NCBI GenBank assembly: GCA_007741555.1
Contig: CP036526.1
Coordinates: 1,798,001 to 1,862,000, forward strand
From: Stieleria marina
GTDB lineage: Bacteria; Planctomycetota; Planctomycetia; Pirellulales; Pirellulaceae
DNA: 64,000 bases
Direction: 5' to 3'
Of the stretch, positions 45,464-54,910 are shown piece after piece. Under the pieces are notes generated by a model. That model was not told where the DNA came from and made no database searches. It saw nothing but the letters and a program-made list of their open reading frames with translations. How positions within the stretch are numbered: the first letter of the stretch is position 1; every line of letters starts with the position of its first letter. Both the position numbers and the translations under genes were made by a program.

Positions 45464-46726
45464 CTACTGGTTGAGCTGTTCTTCGATGACTTCGCTCGAG
45501 TCACGTGTGCCAAGAGCACCCCACAGTCCGTAAGGGCTGACGCTACCAGGCAAAGCGGTGACAGGGAAGATCGTGCCGGAACGCTGCACGCATACGCTTG
45601 GCAACTCAGGGTCACCACCGTCAACACTGTCTGTCATGAAGATCACGGCACCGTCGCCCATCAGGATGTGTGCACCACCTTGGTGGCGACTACCTGCGGT
45701 CGAGATAATACCAGAGTGATTTCCATCGTTGTTGCCAACGTTACAGTTTGGGCCGTTAGGTGGCAGCATCGTGTGGAAACCAGTGTAGTAAGCACGGCTA
45801 TCAGCCCAGCGAGCGTGCTTCGACTGCGACAAGCTTCCGCTTACCGTTGCAGTTTGAGCGTAGAACTCTGGCTTCTCAGGGTCGATGTGAACACCAGCTT
45901 TACAGCGTGCTGGGATCAGAGCGGCGTTACCGGCCGCCTCCATGGTGTTAATGTTACGCACAAAGTCGGCTCTGACTTCACGCTTGCCGCCCGAAGTACA
46001 AACTTCGCCAGCAGCAATCGTGTTAGAAAGTCCATCCAGCACGTCGCGGAATTTCATTTCGTTACGATTCCAGAAGAAACCACGCTGTGCGGCACGTGCA
46101 CGTTCGACAGCCCAGTTTTCGTCACGGTTATTCTGGTTTCCGAAGAAGCCAAAATCATTTCGACCACCGTTGTGGGATCGGTCTACTGCGTCGCCAAGGT
46201 TAGCAGCGTAGTTGGTACGTGCTAGTTGGCCGGGGCCGAGAGCCTGAGCAGGGTCGCTAGGACAACGGAAGGCAGGAACCTGAGTTACCCAAGGGATGTA
46301 ACGAGTTTGCCACGGGCAGGGGCCCATCGGTTGCCAAACACCGCCTGTTGCTGCCACGGTTTGGCCAGGCGTCGCTTCGGTGCTAGGGTTGCTAATTTGA
46401 CTCCACAGTCCTTGTTGCTCCATGTAAGGAAGGACAGGAACAAGCCAGCTTAGGAAAAGCCGATTGCAGTCATTCGTTCCGTTAGGCGTTGACGGCGAAC
46501 GTGCAGAGCCAGTACCGGTCGTTGGAATCTGCTTGAACGCGCTGTGATAGTTGTGAATCGCGAGCCCGATGTTCTTGAAGTTGTTACTGCACGACATACG
46601 CCGTGCGGCTTCGCGAGCTGCTTGAACTGCTGGCAATAATAGGCCAACGAGAATGCCAATGATGGCGATAACGACCAACAGTTCCACCAAGGTGAAACCT
46701 GATCGCGAAGAGCGAACCTTCTGCAT
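45464..46726 (-). CDS. DUF1559 protein with type IV prepilin-like N-terminus
   Basis: About 420 residues from the ATG at 46726, which has AGGAG 8 bases upstream; a longer frame to 46771 is less likely. MQKVRSSRSGFTLVELL carries the prepilin signature G|FTLVELLVVIAI, then LLPAVQAAREAARRMSCSNN, typical of planctomycete DUF1559 (SBP_bac_10) proteins. C-terminal blocks include HILMGDGAVIFMTDSVDG. These proteins are found in large numbers in planctomycetes and may form pseudopilin-like surface structures; a defined role is lacking. A good ribosome-binding site and a strong terminator suggest a monocistronic, well-expressed gene. Confidence 0.93.
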   Translation of the reverse strand: MQKVRSSRSGFTLVELLVVIAIIGILVGLLLPAVQAAREAARRMSCSNNFKNIGLAIHNYHSAFKQIPTTGTGSARSPSTPNGTNDCNRLFLSWLVPVLPYMEQQGLWSQISNPSTEATPGQTVAATGGVWQPMGPCPWQTRYIPWVTQVPAFRCPSDPAQALGPGQLARTNYAANLGDAVDRSHNGGRNDFGFFGNQNNRDENWAVERARAAQRGFFWNRNEMKFRDVLDGLSNTIAAGEVCTSGGKREVRADFVRNINTMEAAGNAALIPARCKAGVHIDPEKPEFYAQTATVSGSLSQSKHARWADSRAYYTGFHTMLPPNGPNCNVGNNDGNHSGIISTAGSRHQGGAHILMGDGAVIFMTDSVDGGDPELPSVCVQRSGTIFPVTALPGSVSPYGLWGALGTRDSSEVIEEQLNQ

Positions 46727-46899
46727 ACTGAAACTCCTAGATATAGAAAAATTCATCAAATTGAGGCACAATCCTCACCTTTGTATCCCAATAGGGTATC
46801 GGCACAGGGTAGTGTTGTGGGAGACTAGTCCGTTAAAAAGTCGCAATTTCCCGTTTTTTACGAGGCGATTGGCCAAGTTAAACTCGAGATACGCTGAGT

Positions 46900-48684
46900 T
46901 TACCCTGGAGGAGAGGGTAGGCGGATTCGGCTGAGGGCATTCCGAGCTCGTGCATCAGATGAGTTTTCTGTCAAAGCACGTTGATACTGCTCGATCGCTT
47001 GCTGTCGCTGACCGGAGTACTCCAGTGCTTCGCCAAGCTGGAAATGAACTCCTTGCAGCCGCGGATCGAGGATTAGGGCGTTCTGGAAGCACCTTGCTGC
47101 CCGGTCTGGCTGTTGATTCAACATGTAGGCCCGGCCGAGATTTAAGTAGCCTTCCGCCATTTCGGGAAACTCGGCAATGGCACTTCGCAACAACTGAATC
47201 CCCGCGGGGAGATTGCCCGCCTTGCAGGCCGAAATCCCCATATTCATGGAGCAACTGGCATGGAGTGATCGTTCCTCGTGGACCCGAATGTTGCAGAGAA
47301 TTCCTGACAGCAACAAAACGGCGGCTACGCGCAGCATCTGCCCTTTTCGCTCTTTGATGCGAACGAAGAGGTCAACCGCGCCGGCGGCTGCAAACGGAAT
47401 GATCAAGATTGCGACCGGGTTGCGATATCGACCCAAGATGAAAAACAGCACAACAGCAGCGATCATCGTCAGCAACAGTAAGTAATACAGCCACAGTTTT
47501 CGCCAGTTTCGCCGGGTCGCGATCACGCCCCAGATTCCCAGTGGGCACAGAATGCCAAAGTGCCAAATTCGGCTCAGTTTCAACGGGGCGGAGTACTCGC
47601 GAAAGATGTACATGCTTTCGACATCGGGCACTTCATAGCGATTGAACACCATGAATGTCTTAGCGAGCATCAGTTGTAGCCAGCGACTAGGTGACTGCCG
47701 AATTTCTTGCCAGGATCGCGACATCCAGAACTGAGAGACTTCGCGGGCGGACAGTTCGTGGCCGACTGCTTGTTCGGCCAAGCGTTCGGCGTCGGCACGC
47801 TCGTACATTGGCGTTCCGTGGCCGGGCACTAGGGGCACGTAGATTCCGGTCGCTTGTAGATTGTTGCCGATGTAAAAATTGGGCCCCGCCTGAAACGTCG
47901 TTGGCGACCACTCACCTCCCAGTGAAGCGTTTCGCGCTGCGACCGGCAGCAGAATCAAAGCAAGGCCGCCTACGTAACAACCGACCAATGTCCATCGGTG
48001 CCGGTTCGATTCGCGCAGCGCCAGCAGAATCCAAATCGGGATCACCGGGGTCCACAGCAACGCGTTTTCTCTGGCCAGCACCAGCAATCCAAGTGATGCG
48101 CCCGTCATCACCGCGTACCACCAGCGTTTCTCGCTTTGAAGATAGACGCAGGAAGCAATCAAGGCGCACAGCAGAAAAGTCGCCACGGCAGCTTTTTGGA
48201 TAATGCCATCGTAGTAAATAGCAGGCGGATAGGCGGCCAGCATCAGTGCCGACACCAGGCCAATGCGTTCTGAAAACAGCCTGCGTCCCGCTAGACCGAT
48301 CAACCACACGCCGGCAACGCCCAACAGCATCTGAACCACTCGAATCAGAGTGATGCTGGGACCAAAGATCTTGATCAGAACAGCCAAGAAATAGGGGTAA
48401 AGCGGCGCCTGATAGAACGTTTCGGTGCCGTACCAATCACCATCACTGATTTTGACAGCCCAGTCAAAATAGCCTTTGGCGTCCCCCAGCAATTCAACCA
48501 GGGTGGGCACTTCAATCGTCTGCAAGACGTTCATGAAGCGCAGGAAAAAAGCGAGCACACAGATGCTCGCTAGGAGTGTCGCAAAGAAAGACCGTTGTGC
48601 CGAGGCCGAGTCTCCAGGGGGTGTCTCCGGAGTCTCAAGTTCTTGACCAGCGGCGTGCAATTGCTTTCTTCGTCGAGCCATCAA
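46900..48684 (-). CDS. Glycosyltransferase family 39 (PMT-like) with C-terminal TPR repeats
   Basis: 594 residues. Residues 30-430 form about ten transmembrane helices of the ArnT/PMT type, with the luminal-loop acidic motif LGDAKGYFDWAVKI near 65 and FYQAPLYPYFLAVLIKIFGP near 90. Residues 470-590 hold three to four tetratricopeptide-like repeats: PAGIQLLRSAIAEFPEMAEG, YLNLGRAYMLNQQPDRAARC, FQLGEALEYSGQRQQAIEQY. Such enzymes move a sugar from polyprenyl-phosphate to proteins or lipids across the membrane; the fused TPR may recruit a partner. A small lipoprotein gene lies 41 bases upstream on the same strand. Acceptor and sugar are unknown. Confidence 0.88.
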   Translation of the reverse strand: MMARRRKQLHAAGQELETPETPPGDSASAQRSFFATLLASICVLAFFLRFMNVLQTIEVPTLVELLGDAKGYFDWAVKISDGDWYGTETFYQAPLYPYFLAVLIKIFGPSITLIRVVQMLLGVAGVWLIGLAGRRLFSERIGLVSALMLAAYPPAIYYDGIIQKAAVATFLLCALIASCVYLQSEKRWWYAVMTGASLGLLVLARENALLWTPVIPIWILLALRESNRHRWTLVGCYVGGLALILLPVAARNASLGGEWSPTTFQAGPNFYIGNNLQATGIYVPLVPGHGTPMYERADAERLAEQAVGHELSAREVSQFWMSRSWQEIRQSPSRWLQLMLAKTFMVFNRYEVPDVESMYIFREYSAPLKLSRIWHFGILCPLGIWGVIATRRNWRKLWLYYLLLLTMIAAVVLFFILGRYRNPVAILIIPFAAAGAVDLFVRIKERKGQMLRVAAVLLLSGILCNIRVHEERSLHASCSMNMGISACKAGNLPAGIQLLRSAIAEFPEMAEGYLNLGRAYMLNQQPDRAARCFQNALILDPRLQGVHFQLGEALEYSGQRQQAIEQYQRALTENSSDARARNALSRIRLPSPPG

Positions 48685-48725
48685 AGACCGCCGTGAAATA
48701 TAACGGAACCTTTAGCAATTGATGA

Positions 48726-48911
48726 CTATTTGGAGATGTCGGATGACTCCATTTCTTGCATCTGCTTTTCGTAATCTTCTTCCTCTTGGACAACATCAGC
48801 TTCAGATCGAGTGTCTTCGATGACTGTGTTTGACTCGCCACAACCAACCGCTGTGAAGGAAACGATCGAAAGGCAAAAGGCAAACATGAGTGAGTAGGTT
48901 AAGCGTGGCAT
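48726..48911 (-). CDS. Small acidic lipoprotein
   Basis: 61 residues. MPRLTYSLMFAFCLSIVSF is a signal peptide ending in the lipobox FTAVGC, and the 38-residue mature part is strongly acidic (SEADVVQEEEDYEKQMQEM...). It lies 41 bases upstream of the GT39 gene on the same strand and may be co-transcribed. The short length and low complexity prevent a family assignment, but similar small lipoproteins are common in planctomycetes. The signal-plus-lipobox pattern makes a real gene likely. Confidence 0.65.
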   Translation of the reverse strand: MPRLTYSLMFAFCLSIVSFTAVGCGESNTVIEDTRSEADVVQEEEDYEKQMQEMESSDISK

Positions 48912-49334
48912 TAAAATTGCTCGTTCGTAAAAGAGGGGTAATGGACCTGTCCTATTGCCTCATTCTGTTTCGAATGGGCCCGTAATGCAAGTAGCCAGCA
49001 CTACTTTCAATTCTTTCTGAGGTCGTGTTTTTGGTCTCCGGCAACTGCAACTGAGTGATTCGACCGACGATCGGCAGTGCCTTGGTGATGACGGAAGTTG
49101 CATGCTGGAGGGGAACTTGGCCTACGGCTTGCTAAGCCCCAAAGTGCGGCTCAAGAGAGATCTATCTTGGTCAGCAAGCGGTCGACATCTCTAGCGGCAT
49201 TGGGGCATCGGGCGGAAAACGATGATATCGACCTTCGATTGGGGCAGGAAGTTTCTTCTTGCCGGGCGTGCGAGTTAGACTTCTCGGTTCCGGTTCGTCT
49301 ACGGATTTAACACTTACAAAACAGAGTTCTGATC
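48912..49334. other. Intergenic region between divergent lipoprotein and sulfatase genes
   Basis: 423 bases with only short overlapping frames. It must hold promoters for both directions, but no clear -35/-10 pair, palindrome or RNA structure was recognised. Confidence 0.55.
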
Positions 49335-51131
49335 ATGCGTCGCTCCCGAACGATTTTGCCGGTGGTTCTTTGTATAGCTTCCTGCTGCGTGCACCGCGTT
49401 GCTGCGGAGAAACCGAATATTCTGATCGTGACCGTCGACGACATGAGTGCTGATTCGCTGGGAGCGTTCGGGTGCGAGCTAGCCAACACGTCGCCCGGTA
49501 TCGATGCGTTTGCCAAAACGGCGTTCAAGTTCAATCACGCGTTCAGTTTGGTTGGCAACTGCATGCCCGGACGCAACATCATGTGGTCGGGGCTGTATTC
49601 GCATGTCAACGGCGTCGAGGGTTTTCAGCAAAACACACAGCCCAGTTATCCCGTGCTTTGTGACTTAGCCAAGCGTGCGGGGTACTTCACAGCGATTCGT
49701 GGCAAAGCGTCTCACTCAACGCCCTATCACCCATACCCCTGGGATGCAAACTTAGACACGGCGGCTGACGGCAAAAAGTACAGCGTCAAGGACATCGCCA
49801 GCTACGGAGAGTCGACGTCCAAAGCGATTCGTCTTGCCAAAGAGAACGACCAACCGTTTTGTTTGATGGTAAATATCTCGGATCCTCACAAACCGTTTTA
49901 TGCAGGACCGACTGATCCGCATCAGCCGTCGCGTGTGTTCACTGCCGACGAAGTTCCGGTGCCAGGATTCTTGCCCAGCGACAAAATCATTCGCAGTGAG
50001 TTAGCGGAGTACTATTCTTCGGTTCGTCGAGCCGACGATTGTTTTTTGTCGGTCATGAAATCACTTGATCAGTCGGGTGAAAAAGACAACACGTTCGTCA
50101 TGTTTTTGTCTGATCACGGGATGCCATTGCCGTTCGCCAAGACGCAGCTGTATTACCATTCGCTGCATACTCCGCTGATGGTGCGTTGGCCTGGAGTGAC
50201 AAAGCAAGGCGATGTCGATGACGCACACATGGTTTCGGCGATTGATTTTTTGCCGACGTTGCTGGACGTGATGCAGGCAGAGCATCCCGCACCGGAGTCG
50301 CTGCATGGCCGATCATTTGCACCGATTTTGCAGGGGCAAAGTCAACCGGATCGCGATTTTGTCATTGTTCAGTACAACGAAAACTCGGGCCGCAACCGCC
50401 ATCCGATGCGCGGCATCCAAACCAAGGGATTTCTGTATTTGTACAACCCGTGGAGCGATGGCCATCGCAAGTTTGCGACCGCGACCACGGGCACCGCCAC
50501 CTACCGGCAGATGGTCGCTCGCGCTCCGGAGGAATCCGATGTCGCGGCGCGGTTGGATCTATTTGACCATCGTGTGGTCGAGGAGTTTTATCACACGGCT
50601 GCTGACCAAGACTGTTTGATTAACTTGATCGACAGCCCCGGGCAAGCCGCCACAATCGAACGGTTGCGCAAACAGTTGGCCACTTCGTTGACGCGATTAG
50701 CCGACCCTGTTGCACCACTTGTTGCCGATCATCAGAACGATGCGCTGCGCGAAGCGTTTATGGCTGCCGAGGACGAGCGGACCGTCAAGGCGAAGGCTGG
50801 GAAGAAAAGAAAGTCGAAAGGCAATCGAAAGCAAGGTTCGGCGAAAGTCATTTCTTTCGCGCCCATCGGATCGATCTCCCCAGGGGCCGCTACGATTCGC
50901 ATTCACCACCAATTGCCAAAGAAAATCGGAACGCAGCAGCTGCACGTGACTTTGAAAGACGCCAGTGGGAAACGCGTGCAGCGCGAGGTCGTGACGATCA
51001 GCGGTACCGGGGATGCCGAAATTAAATTCAACATTCCCGATCTGGATTCGGTGCGGGTGTCTGCCTTTGTCGGACGAGACTATGGATCGAACATGCAGCA
51101 CATTACGACCGACCCAATCAATGTGCAGTAG
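49335..51131 (+). CDS. Sulfatase with Lys-rich linker and C-terminal beta-type extension
   Basis: 598 residues. The signal peptide ends near HRVAAEKPN. KPNILIVTVDDMSADSLGAF is the N-terminal metal site; the formylglycine motif is CMPGR in VGNCMPGRNIMWSGLYS, fitting C-x-P-x-R with Gly in place of the common Ser. Also seen are LMVNISDPHKPFYAGP near 178, FVMFLSDHGMPLPF near 255 and QYNENSGRNRHPMRGIQT near 345. After residue 480 a basic linker (AKAGKKRKSKGNRKQ) leads to an extension of about 90 residues with a beta-sandwich look (IRIHHQLPKKIGTQQLHVTL). It is exported and removes sulfate from a polysaccharide. It converges with the UxaE-like gene. Confidence 0.92.
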   Translation: MRRSRTILPVVLCIASCCVHRVAAEKPNILIVTVDDMSADSLGAFGCELANTSPGIDAFAKTAFKFNHAFSLVGNCMPGRNIMWSGLYSHVNGVEGFQQNTQPSYPVLCDLAKRAGYFTAIRGKASHSTPYHPYPWDANLDTAADGKKYSVKDIASYGESTSKAIRLAKENDQPFCLMVNISDPHKPFYAGPTDPHQPSRVFTADEVPVPGFLPSDKIIRSELAEYYSSVRRADDCFLSVMKSLDQSGEKDNTFVMFLSDHGMPLPFAKTQLYYHSLHTPLMVRWPGVTKQGDVDDAHMVSAIDFLPTLLDVMQAEHPAPESLHGRSFAPILQGQSQPDRDFVIVQYNENSGRNRHPMRGIQTKGFLYLYNPWSDGHRKFATATTGTATYRQMVARAPEESDVAARLDLFDHRVVEEFYHTAADQDCLINLIDSPGQAATIERLRKQLATSLTRLADPVAPLVADHQNDALREAFMAAEDERTVKAKAGKKRKSKGNRKQGSAKVISFAPIGSISPGAATIRIHHQLPKKIGTQQLHVTLKDASGKRVQREVVTISGTGDAEIKFNIPDLDSVRVSAFVGRDYGSNMQHITTDPINVQ

Positions 51132-51207
51132 TCGATGTTCTCCAGTAATTTTTGCTGGAGTGGTCGGCCGTGAGAGGAGCCGCTGTTCAGATCGTTAGCT
51201 TGCTTGA

Positions 51208-52476
51208 TCACATGCCGCTTTTGAGGGCATCAAGGTGACGGCCAAAGTGGTCGTCTAATACTTCGATGTAAGTCTCAGGGTGCGACTTCAGGCAGTCATG
51301 TACAATCTTGCCAAGCTTGTCGTCAGTCAGGACTGATCCAAATGTGCAGTGCAGGATTTGGCGGCCCGGTTTGGTGAAACCTTTGCCAACGGGGACGTCG
51401 GCCCACATTTCCAAGTACTCGCTTTCCAGCGTAGCATCGTCTGCATCGGCAGTCTCCGGTGCGTCTGCTAGCGTCGCGGAAACGTGATAGGTCGCTTTGT
51501 CGGTTTCGTAGCGGCCTCGCGAAAAGTCGATGATTTCGCGGAACGAGGCACTGTCGTGACGAGCGACGACACGCAAGGCTTCCAGGTAACTGGTGCCAGC
51601 AGTTTTGACGTGGAACTTGCCGCCCGTTGAGCTGGCTAAGATGCCGTACATCGAAACTTTGTCACTGCCGGAGTGCAGGCTGATTTTGTAGGGGCCCAAC
51701 GCTTCGGAAACAGCGGCGTGATCTTTCAGTGAAAGCTCCAAAGCTGCCAGGTCACCGATGAAGTCGATGCCTTTCTCGAAATCGCCAATGAAGCGCGGTG
51801 CGAGCGAAACGAGTTTCATGCCGCCCTGCAAACATTGGTCGGCGATGATGTAGTGCTCAGCCAGCGTTGTGGGCTGATCGGTTTCGTCGACCGACAATTC
51901 GATTTCGTAATCGTTGCCGGCTTCTTCATTGACTTTCTTGATGTAGTCGCCCAAGTCCAAGGCTCGCTTGATCGCTTTGCCGTATTTGACGGCTGCTCGC
52001 ATGCAGGCTTCTTCGTCGAGGTCGATCGTGGTGCCCGTCCCTAGCTTGATCGATTTGCCTAGGTAGCCGTCGTACCACTTGGCGTCGTCTTGGCAGGACG
52101 AAAATTTGTCCCGCAAAGTCGTTTCGTCGTAGTCGTCAGCTTTTTGGTCCACGTCGTCAGACGGGTCGATCGTAAAGAATGTAAATCCGGCCGCGGCCGT
52201 GATGTCGACATCGTTGGGGACTTTCAAGTGATCGGCATCAGCGCCGATGTCATCGGTCCAGCCAGCAGCTTCGGCCGCGTTCATCGCATCAGCCATCACA
52301 CCTTCGGGAGTGCGCTGTGTTCGCGTCATTTCGCGAATCGATTGTTGCGGGTAGATCGCTGCGATTCCGCTGCCGCAACGTTTCATCGAAGCGACGTGAC
52401 CTGGTGTGGCCAGTCCGGTGCGATCGCCAAAACCAAAGCTAGGTTTCAGTCCAAGTGCTACACATTTTTTTGACAT
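51208..52476 (-). CDS. Tagaturonate/fructuronate epimerase family protein (UxaE-like)
   Basis: 422 residues. The N-terminal motif LGLKPSFGFGDRTGLATPGH matches UxaE of Thermotoga and its planctomycete relatives. Further along, PNDVDITAAAGFTFFTIDPS near 85, ISLHSGSDKVSMYGILASST near 270 (His and Ser of a TIM-barrel metal site) and LDDHFGRHL at the end agree. UxaE is a metal-dependent enzyme that interconverts D-tagaturonate and D-fructuronate. The substrate of this paralogue may differ. It shares the minus strand with a Zn dehydrogenase (53626-52601) and a lactonase-like amidohydrolase (54546-53707) upstream, a set that could form one route. Confidence 0.85.
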   Translation of the reverse strand: MSKKCVALGLKPSFGFGDRTGLATPGHVASMKRCGSGIAAIYPQQSIREMTRTQRTPEGVMADAMNAAEAAGWTDDIGADADHLKVPNDVDITAAAGFTFFTIDPSDDVDQKADDYDETTLRDKFSSCQDDAKWYDGYLGKSIKLGTGTTIDLDEEACMRAAVKYGKAIKRALDLGDYIKKVNEEAGNDYEIELSVDETDQPTTLAEHYIIADQCLQGGMKLVSLAPRFIGDFEKGIDFIGDLAALELSLKDHAAVSEALGPYKISLHSGSDKVSMYGILASSTGGKFHVKTAGTSYLEALRVVARHDSASFREIIDFSRGRYETDKATYHVSATLADAPETADADDATLESEYLEMWADVPVGKGFTKPGRQILHCTFGSVLTDDKLGKIVHDCLKSHPETYIEVLDDHFGRHLDALKSGM

Positions 52477-52600
52477 TGAGATTGTGAATGTTTTCGAGGG
52501 AGAGGGGAGTTAGATTTTGATCGGCCGCGGTATTGCGGCATTGTTCGTCGCAGCCCATTGCCGAATGGATGCAACAGGCTGGTGGGAATCGAAAGTCGTA

Positions 52601-53626
52601 TCAGACGACTTCAATGATGGCTTTGATGACACCCGTTTCAGGTTTGGTGAACGATTCGAAGTCGTCCAGGACGGCGTGAAAATCGGTGCGGTGGGTGATC
52701 CACGGATCGGTATTGATGGTGCCGTCTTCGATCAAGCCAATGATTCGTGTGAAGTCAGGCGGCAATGCGTTTCGCGATGCCACAATGGACGCTTCGGGGC
52801 GATGCATGACCGGATGTTTGAACGTCAATTCGTCGGTCGTGATGCCGACATAAACCAATGACCCAGTCGGAGCGATGTACTGCAGCGCGCCGGACATCGA
52901 GTGTTTGTTGCCGGTTGCGTCCGTGATGACTTGGTACATGTCGCCGCCGGTAATTTCTTTCATTCGGTCGACTTCGCTGCCGTCGCCTTTGAATAGCACC
53001 GTGTTTTCGATGCCGTACGTTTTCCGCACAAAGTCTAAGCGAGCTTCATTCATGTCCATCACGCTAATCGTCGCGTTGGTCAATCGTGCAAACTCCAGCG
53101 TTGCCAGTCCGATTGGACCCATGCCGATGATCAGCGCGTGGTCGCCGCCTTGCGGATTGCCGCGATCATTGGCGTGACAGCCGATCGCCAACGTTTCGAC
53201 CAAAGCCAATTGATCGTAATTCAGTTTGGCCGATGGATGGAGTTTTTCGGCACGGACGAGAAATGATTCGCACAGCCCGCCGTCCATCATCACGCCGATG
53301 ACTTTTAGGTTTTGGCAGCAGTTGATCGCGCCGCGTCGGCATGCGTAACACTCTCCGCAGTGCATGTAGGGTTCGATACTGCATTTGTCACCGACGGATA
53401 CGTTGGTGACGCCATCGCCAACGGCCACGACTTCTACGCCAAGTTCATGGCCCGGGATGCGTGGGAAATCGAAGAACGGAAACTTGCCTAAGTAGCAACT
53501 GATGTCCGTACCACAGACTCCCATGCGGTGAGTGCGCACGTGAGCTTCGCCGGGGCCCGGCGCCGATGGTTCATCGATCTCGATTGGTTTGAGCGTTTTG
53601 ACTTCGGAAATTTGTATGGCACGCAT
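52601..53626 (-). CDS. Zinc-dependent alcohol dehydrogenase (L-galactonate/L-gulonate or polyol DH-like)
   Basis: 341 residues, an MDR protein. The catalytic zinc region is MGVCGTDISCYLGKFPFFDF and RIPGHELGVEV; the structural-zinc cysteines lie in MHCGECYACRRGAINCC near residue 93. The NAD-binding turn is ALIIGMGPIGLATLEFARL near 165. The best-known relatives are sorbitol DH, L-galactonate 5-DH (LgoD/YjjN) and RspB-type enzymes. The reaction is oxidation of a secondary alcohol with NAD. Its place between a lactonase-like amidohydrolase and a UxaE-like epimerase supports an aldonate 5-dehydrogenase role, as inference. ATG at 53626. Confidence 0.88.
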   Translation of the reverse strand: MRAIQISEVKTLKPIEIDEPSAPGPGEAHVRTHRMGVCGTDISCYLGKFPFFDFPRIPGHELGVEVVAVGDGVTNVSVGDKCSIEPYMHCGECYACRRGAINCCQNLKVIGVMMDGGLCESFLVRAEKLHPSAKLNYDQLALVETLAIGCHANDRGNPQGGDHALIIGMGPIGLATLEFARLTNATISVMDMNEARLDFVRKTYGIENTVLFKGDGSEVDRMKEITGGDMYQVITDATGNKHSMSGALQYIAPTGSLVYVGITTDELTFKHPVMHRPEASIVASRNALPPDFTRIIGLIEDGTINTDPWITHRTDFHAVLDDFESFTKPETGVIKAIIEVV

Positions 53627-53706
53627 GGAAAATGCTTGGGGCTAGGAGCTAGTGGTTGGTCGCTGAGGAGCGGTCAATAATTCGCGGTGGCTGGTGCCGC
53701 GAAGGT

Positions 53707-54546
53707 TTAGTTGTCGAGTCCATAGACGCGAGTGGCGTTTCCGCCGAAAAACGCTGCTTGTTCGTCGTCGCTCAGTTTGCTGGCGAGTTCACGAACAAGG
53801 TTCAGCCAATCGGAGTGCTGGGTCTGGAGCAAACAGACGGGCCAGTCGCTGCCGAACAGGAGTCGTTTGGGAGTGAACGTTTCTAACGCGACGTCCCAGT
53901 AAGGGCGAATTGTTTCGATCGTCCAATGTTCGTCACGGATTTCTGTGGTGACGCCGGAGAACTTGCAGCTGATGTTTTCGCGGCGTGCGATTTCGCGGAA
54001 GTGTTTTTCCCATTCGCTATCCCACTTGTCCGCTTGAATCGTCGGTTTGGCGATGTGGTCAAGCACCATTGGCAAATCGCTGTGCCGATCGACAAATTCG
54101 ATCGACGCGGGCAGTTGCTTGGCAAAAATCAGCACGTCATAGATCAGGTTCTGTTCTTTCAGCAGCGCGACACCCCGGTTGAAATCATCGCCCATGATGA
54201 AGCGATCGTCGGCTTCGTCTTGGACCACGTGCCGGACGCCCTTGAGTTTGGGTTGATCGGCGTATCGCTGCAGAATTTGGTCGATACTGGGATCGGCCAA
54301 AGGGAGCCAACCGACCACGGCTTGGATCAGGGGCTCTTCTTTGGCAAGTGCGAGCAACTCGTCTGTTTCCGCCAGGGTTTGGCGAGCTTGAACCGAGACA
54401 AACCCGTCGACGCCACTTTGCTGGGCGATTTGACGAAGCTGTGCGGCGAGGAAATCCTTCCGCAAAACGGCCATTTCATTGCTGATCCAACCGTATTGCT
54501 CGGGCGAGTATTTCCAAAGGTGGTGGTGGCTGTCGATCAGCTTCAT
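53707..54546 (-). CDS. Amidohydrolase_2 family lactonase-like protein (L-fuconolactonase-like)
   Basis: 279 residues. It starts MKLIDSHHHLWKYSPEQYGW, with the HxH metal pair of the family, then VDGFVSVQARQTLAETDELL near 46, LKGVRHVVQDEADDRFIMGD near 98, PMVLDHIAKPTIQADKW near 150 and RLLFGSDWPVCLLQTQHSDW near 225 (Asp in GSDWP). These features are typical of L-fucono-, L-rhamnono- and related sugar-1,5-lactone hydrolases. It would open a sugar lactone in the cytoplasm. It is the first gene of a three-gene minus-strand set with the Zn dehydrogenase and UxaE-like epimerase. Confidence 0.9.
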   Translation of the reverse strand: MKLIDSHHHLWKYSPEQYGWISNEMAVLRKDFLAAQLRQIAQQSGVDGFVSVQARQTLAETDELLALAKEEPLIQAVVGWLPLADPSIDQILQRYADQPKLKGVRHVVQDEADDRFIMGDDFNRGVALLKEQNLIYDVLIFAKQLPASIEFVDRHSDLPMVLDHIAKPTIQADKWDSEWEKHFREIARRENISCKFSGVTTEIRDEHWTIETIRPYWDVALETFTPKRLLFGSDWPVCLLQTQHSDWLNLVRELASKLSDDEQAAFFGGNATRVYGLDN

Positions 54547-54910
54547 GTTTGCGGCAATGTGTGAGAATTGATGAGTTCGGAGATCATAGATCGAAACGCT
54601 CGAGCTGCCAATTCACCGCAAAAAACGGGCTAAGCCTTTGTCGCGAGAATGACGGCTTTGTAGAAAATCGGACGTCTGGCGTCCGGGGAGTTGTTCGCTC
54701 GGCCTACAACCGGCATCGTCCGCACACCCGCGACGATAAGCGAGTCGATGAAGGTTGCTATCAAAAGTGACGATTACTTTTTTGTACCCAATTCCCTCTC
54801 GCCGACCACGGCTGAGGAATCTGAGGTGCGATCGTCCTGAATGTCGTCCTTGCCGGCGCCTGATCGCATTGTCATGTTCCTCTGAATACGTGGTCGGCAG
54901 CGTCCACGAG
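54547..54910. other. Intergenic region between divergent amidohydrolase and sigma factor genes
   Basis: 364 bases. The sigma-factor frame remains open upstream to 54755, but that segment lacks sigma similarity and looks like leader. A short hairpin (GGACG TCTGG CGTCC) occurs near 54671. No convincing promoter was seen. Confidence 0.5.
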
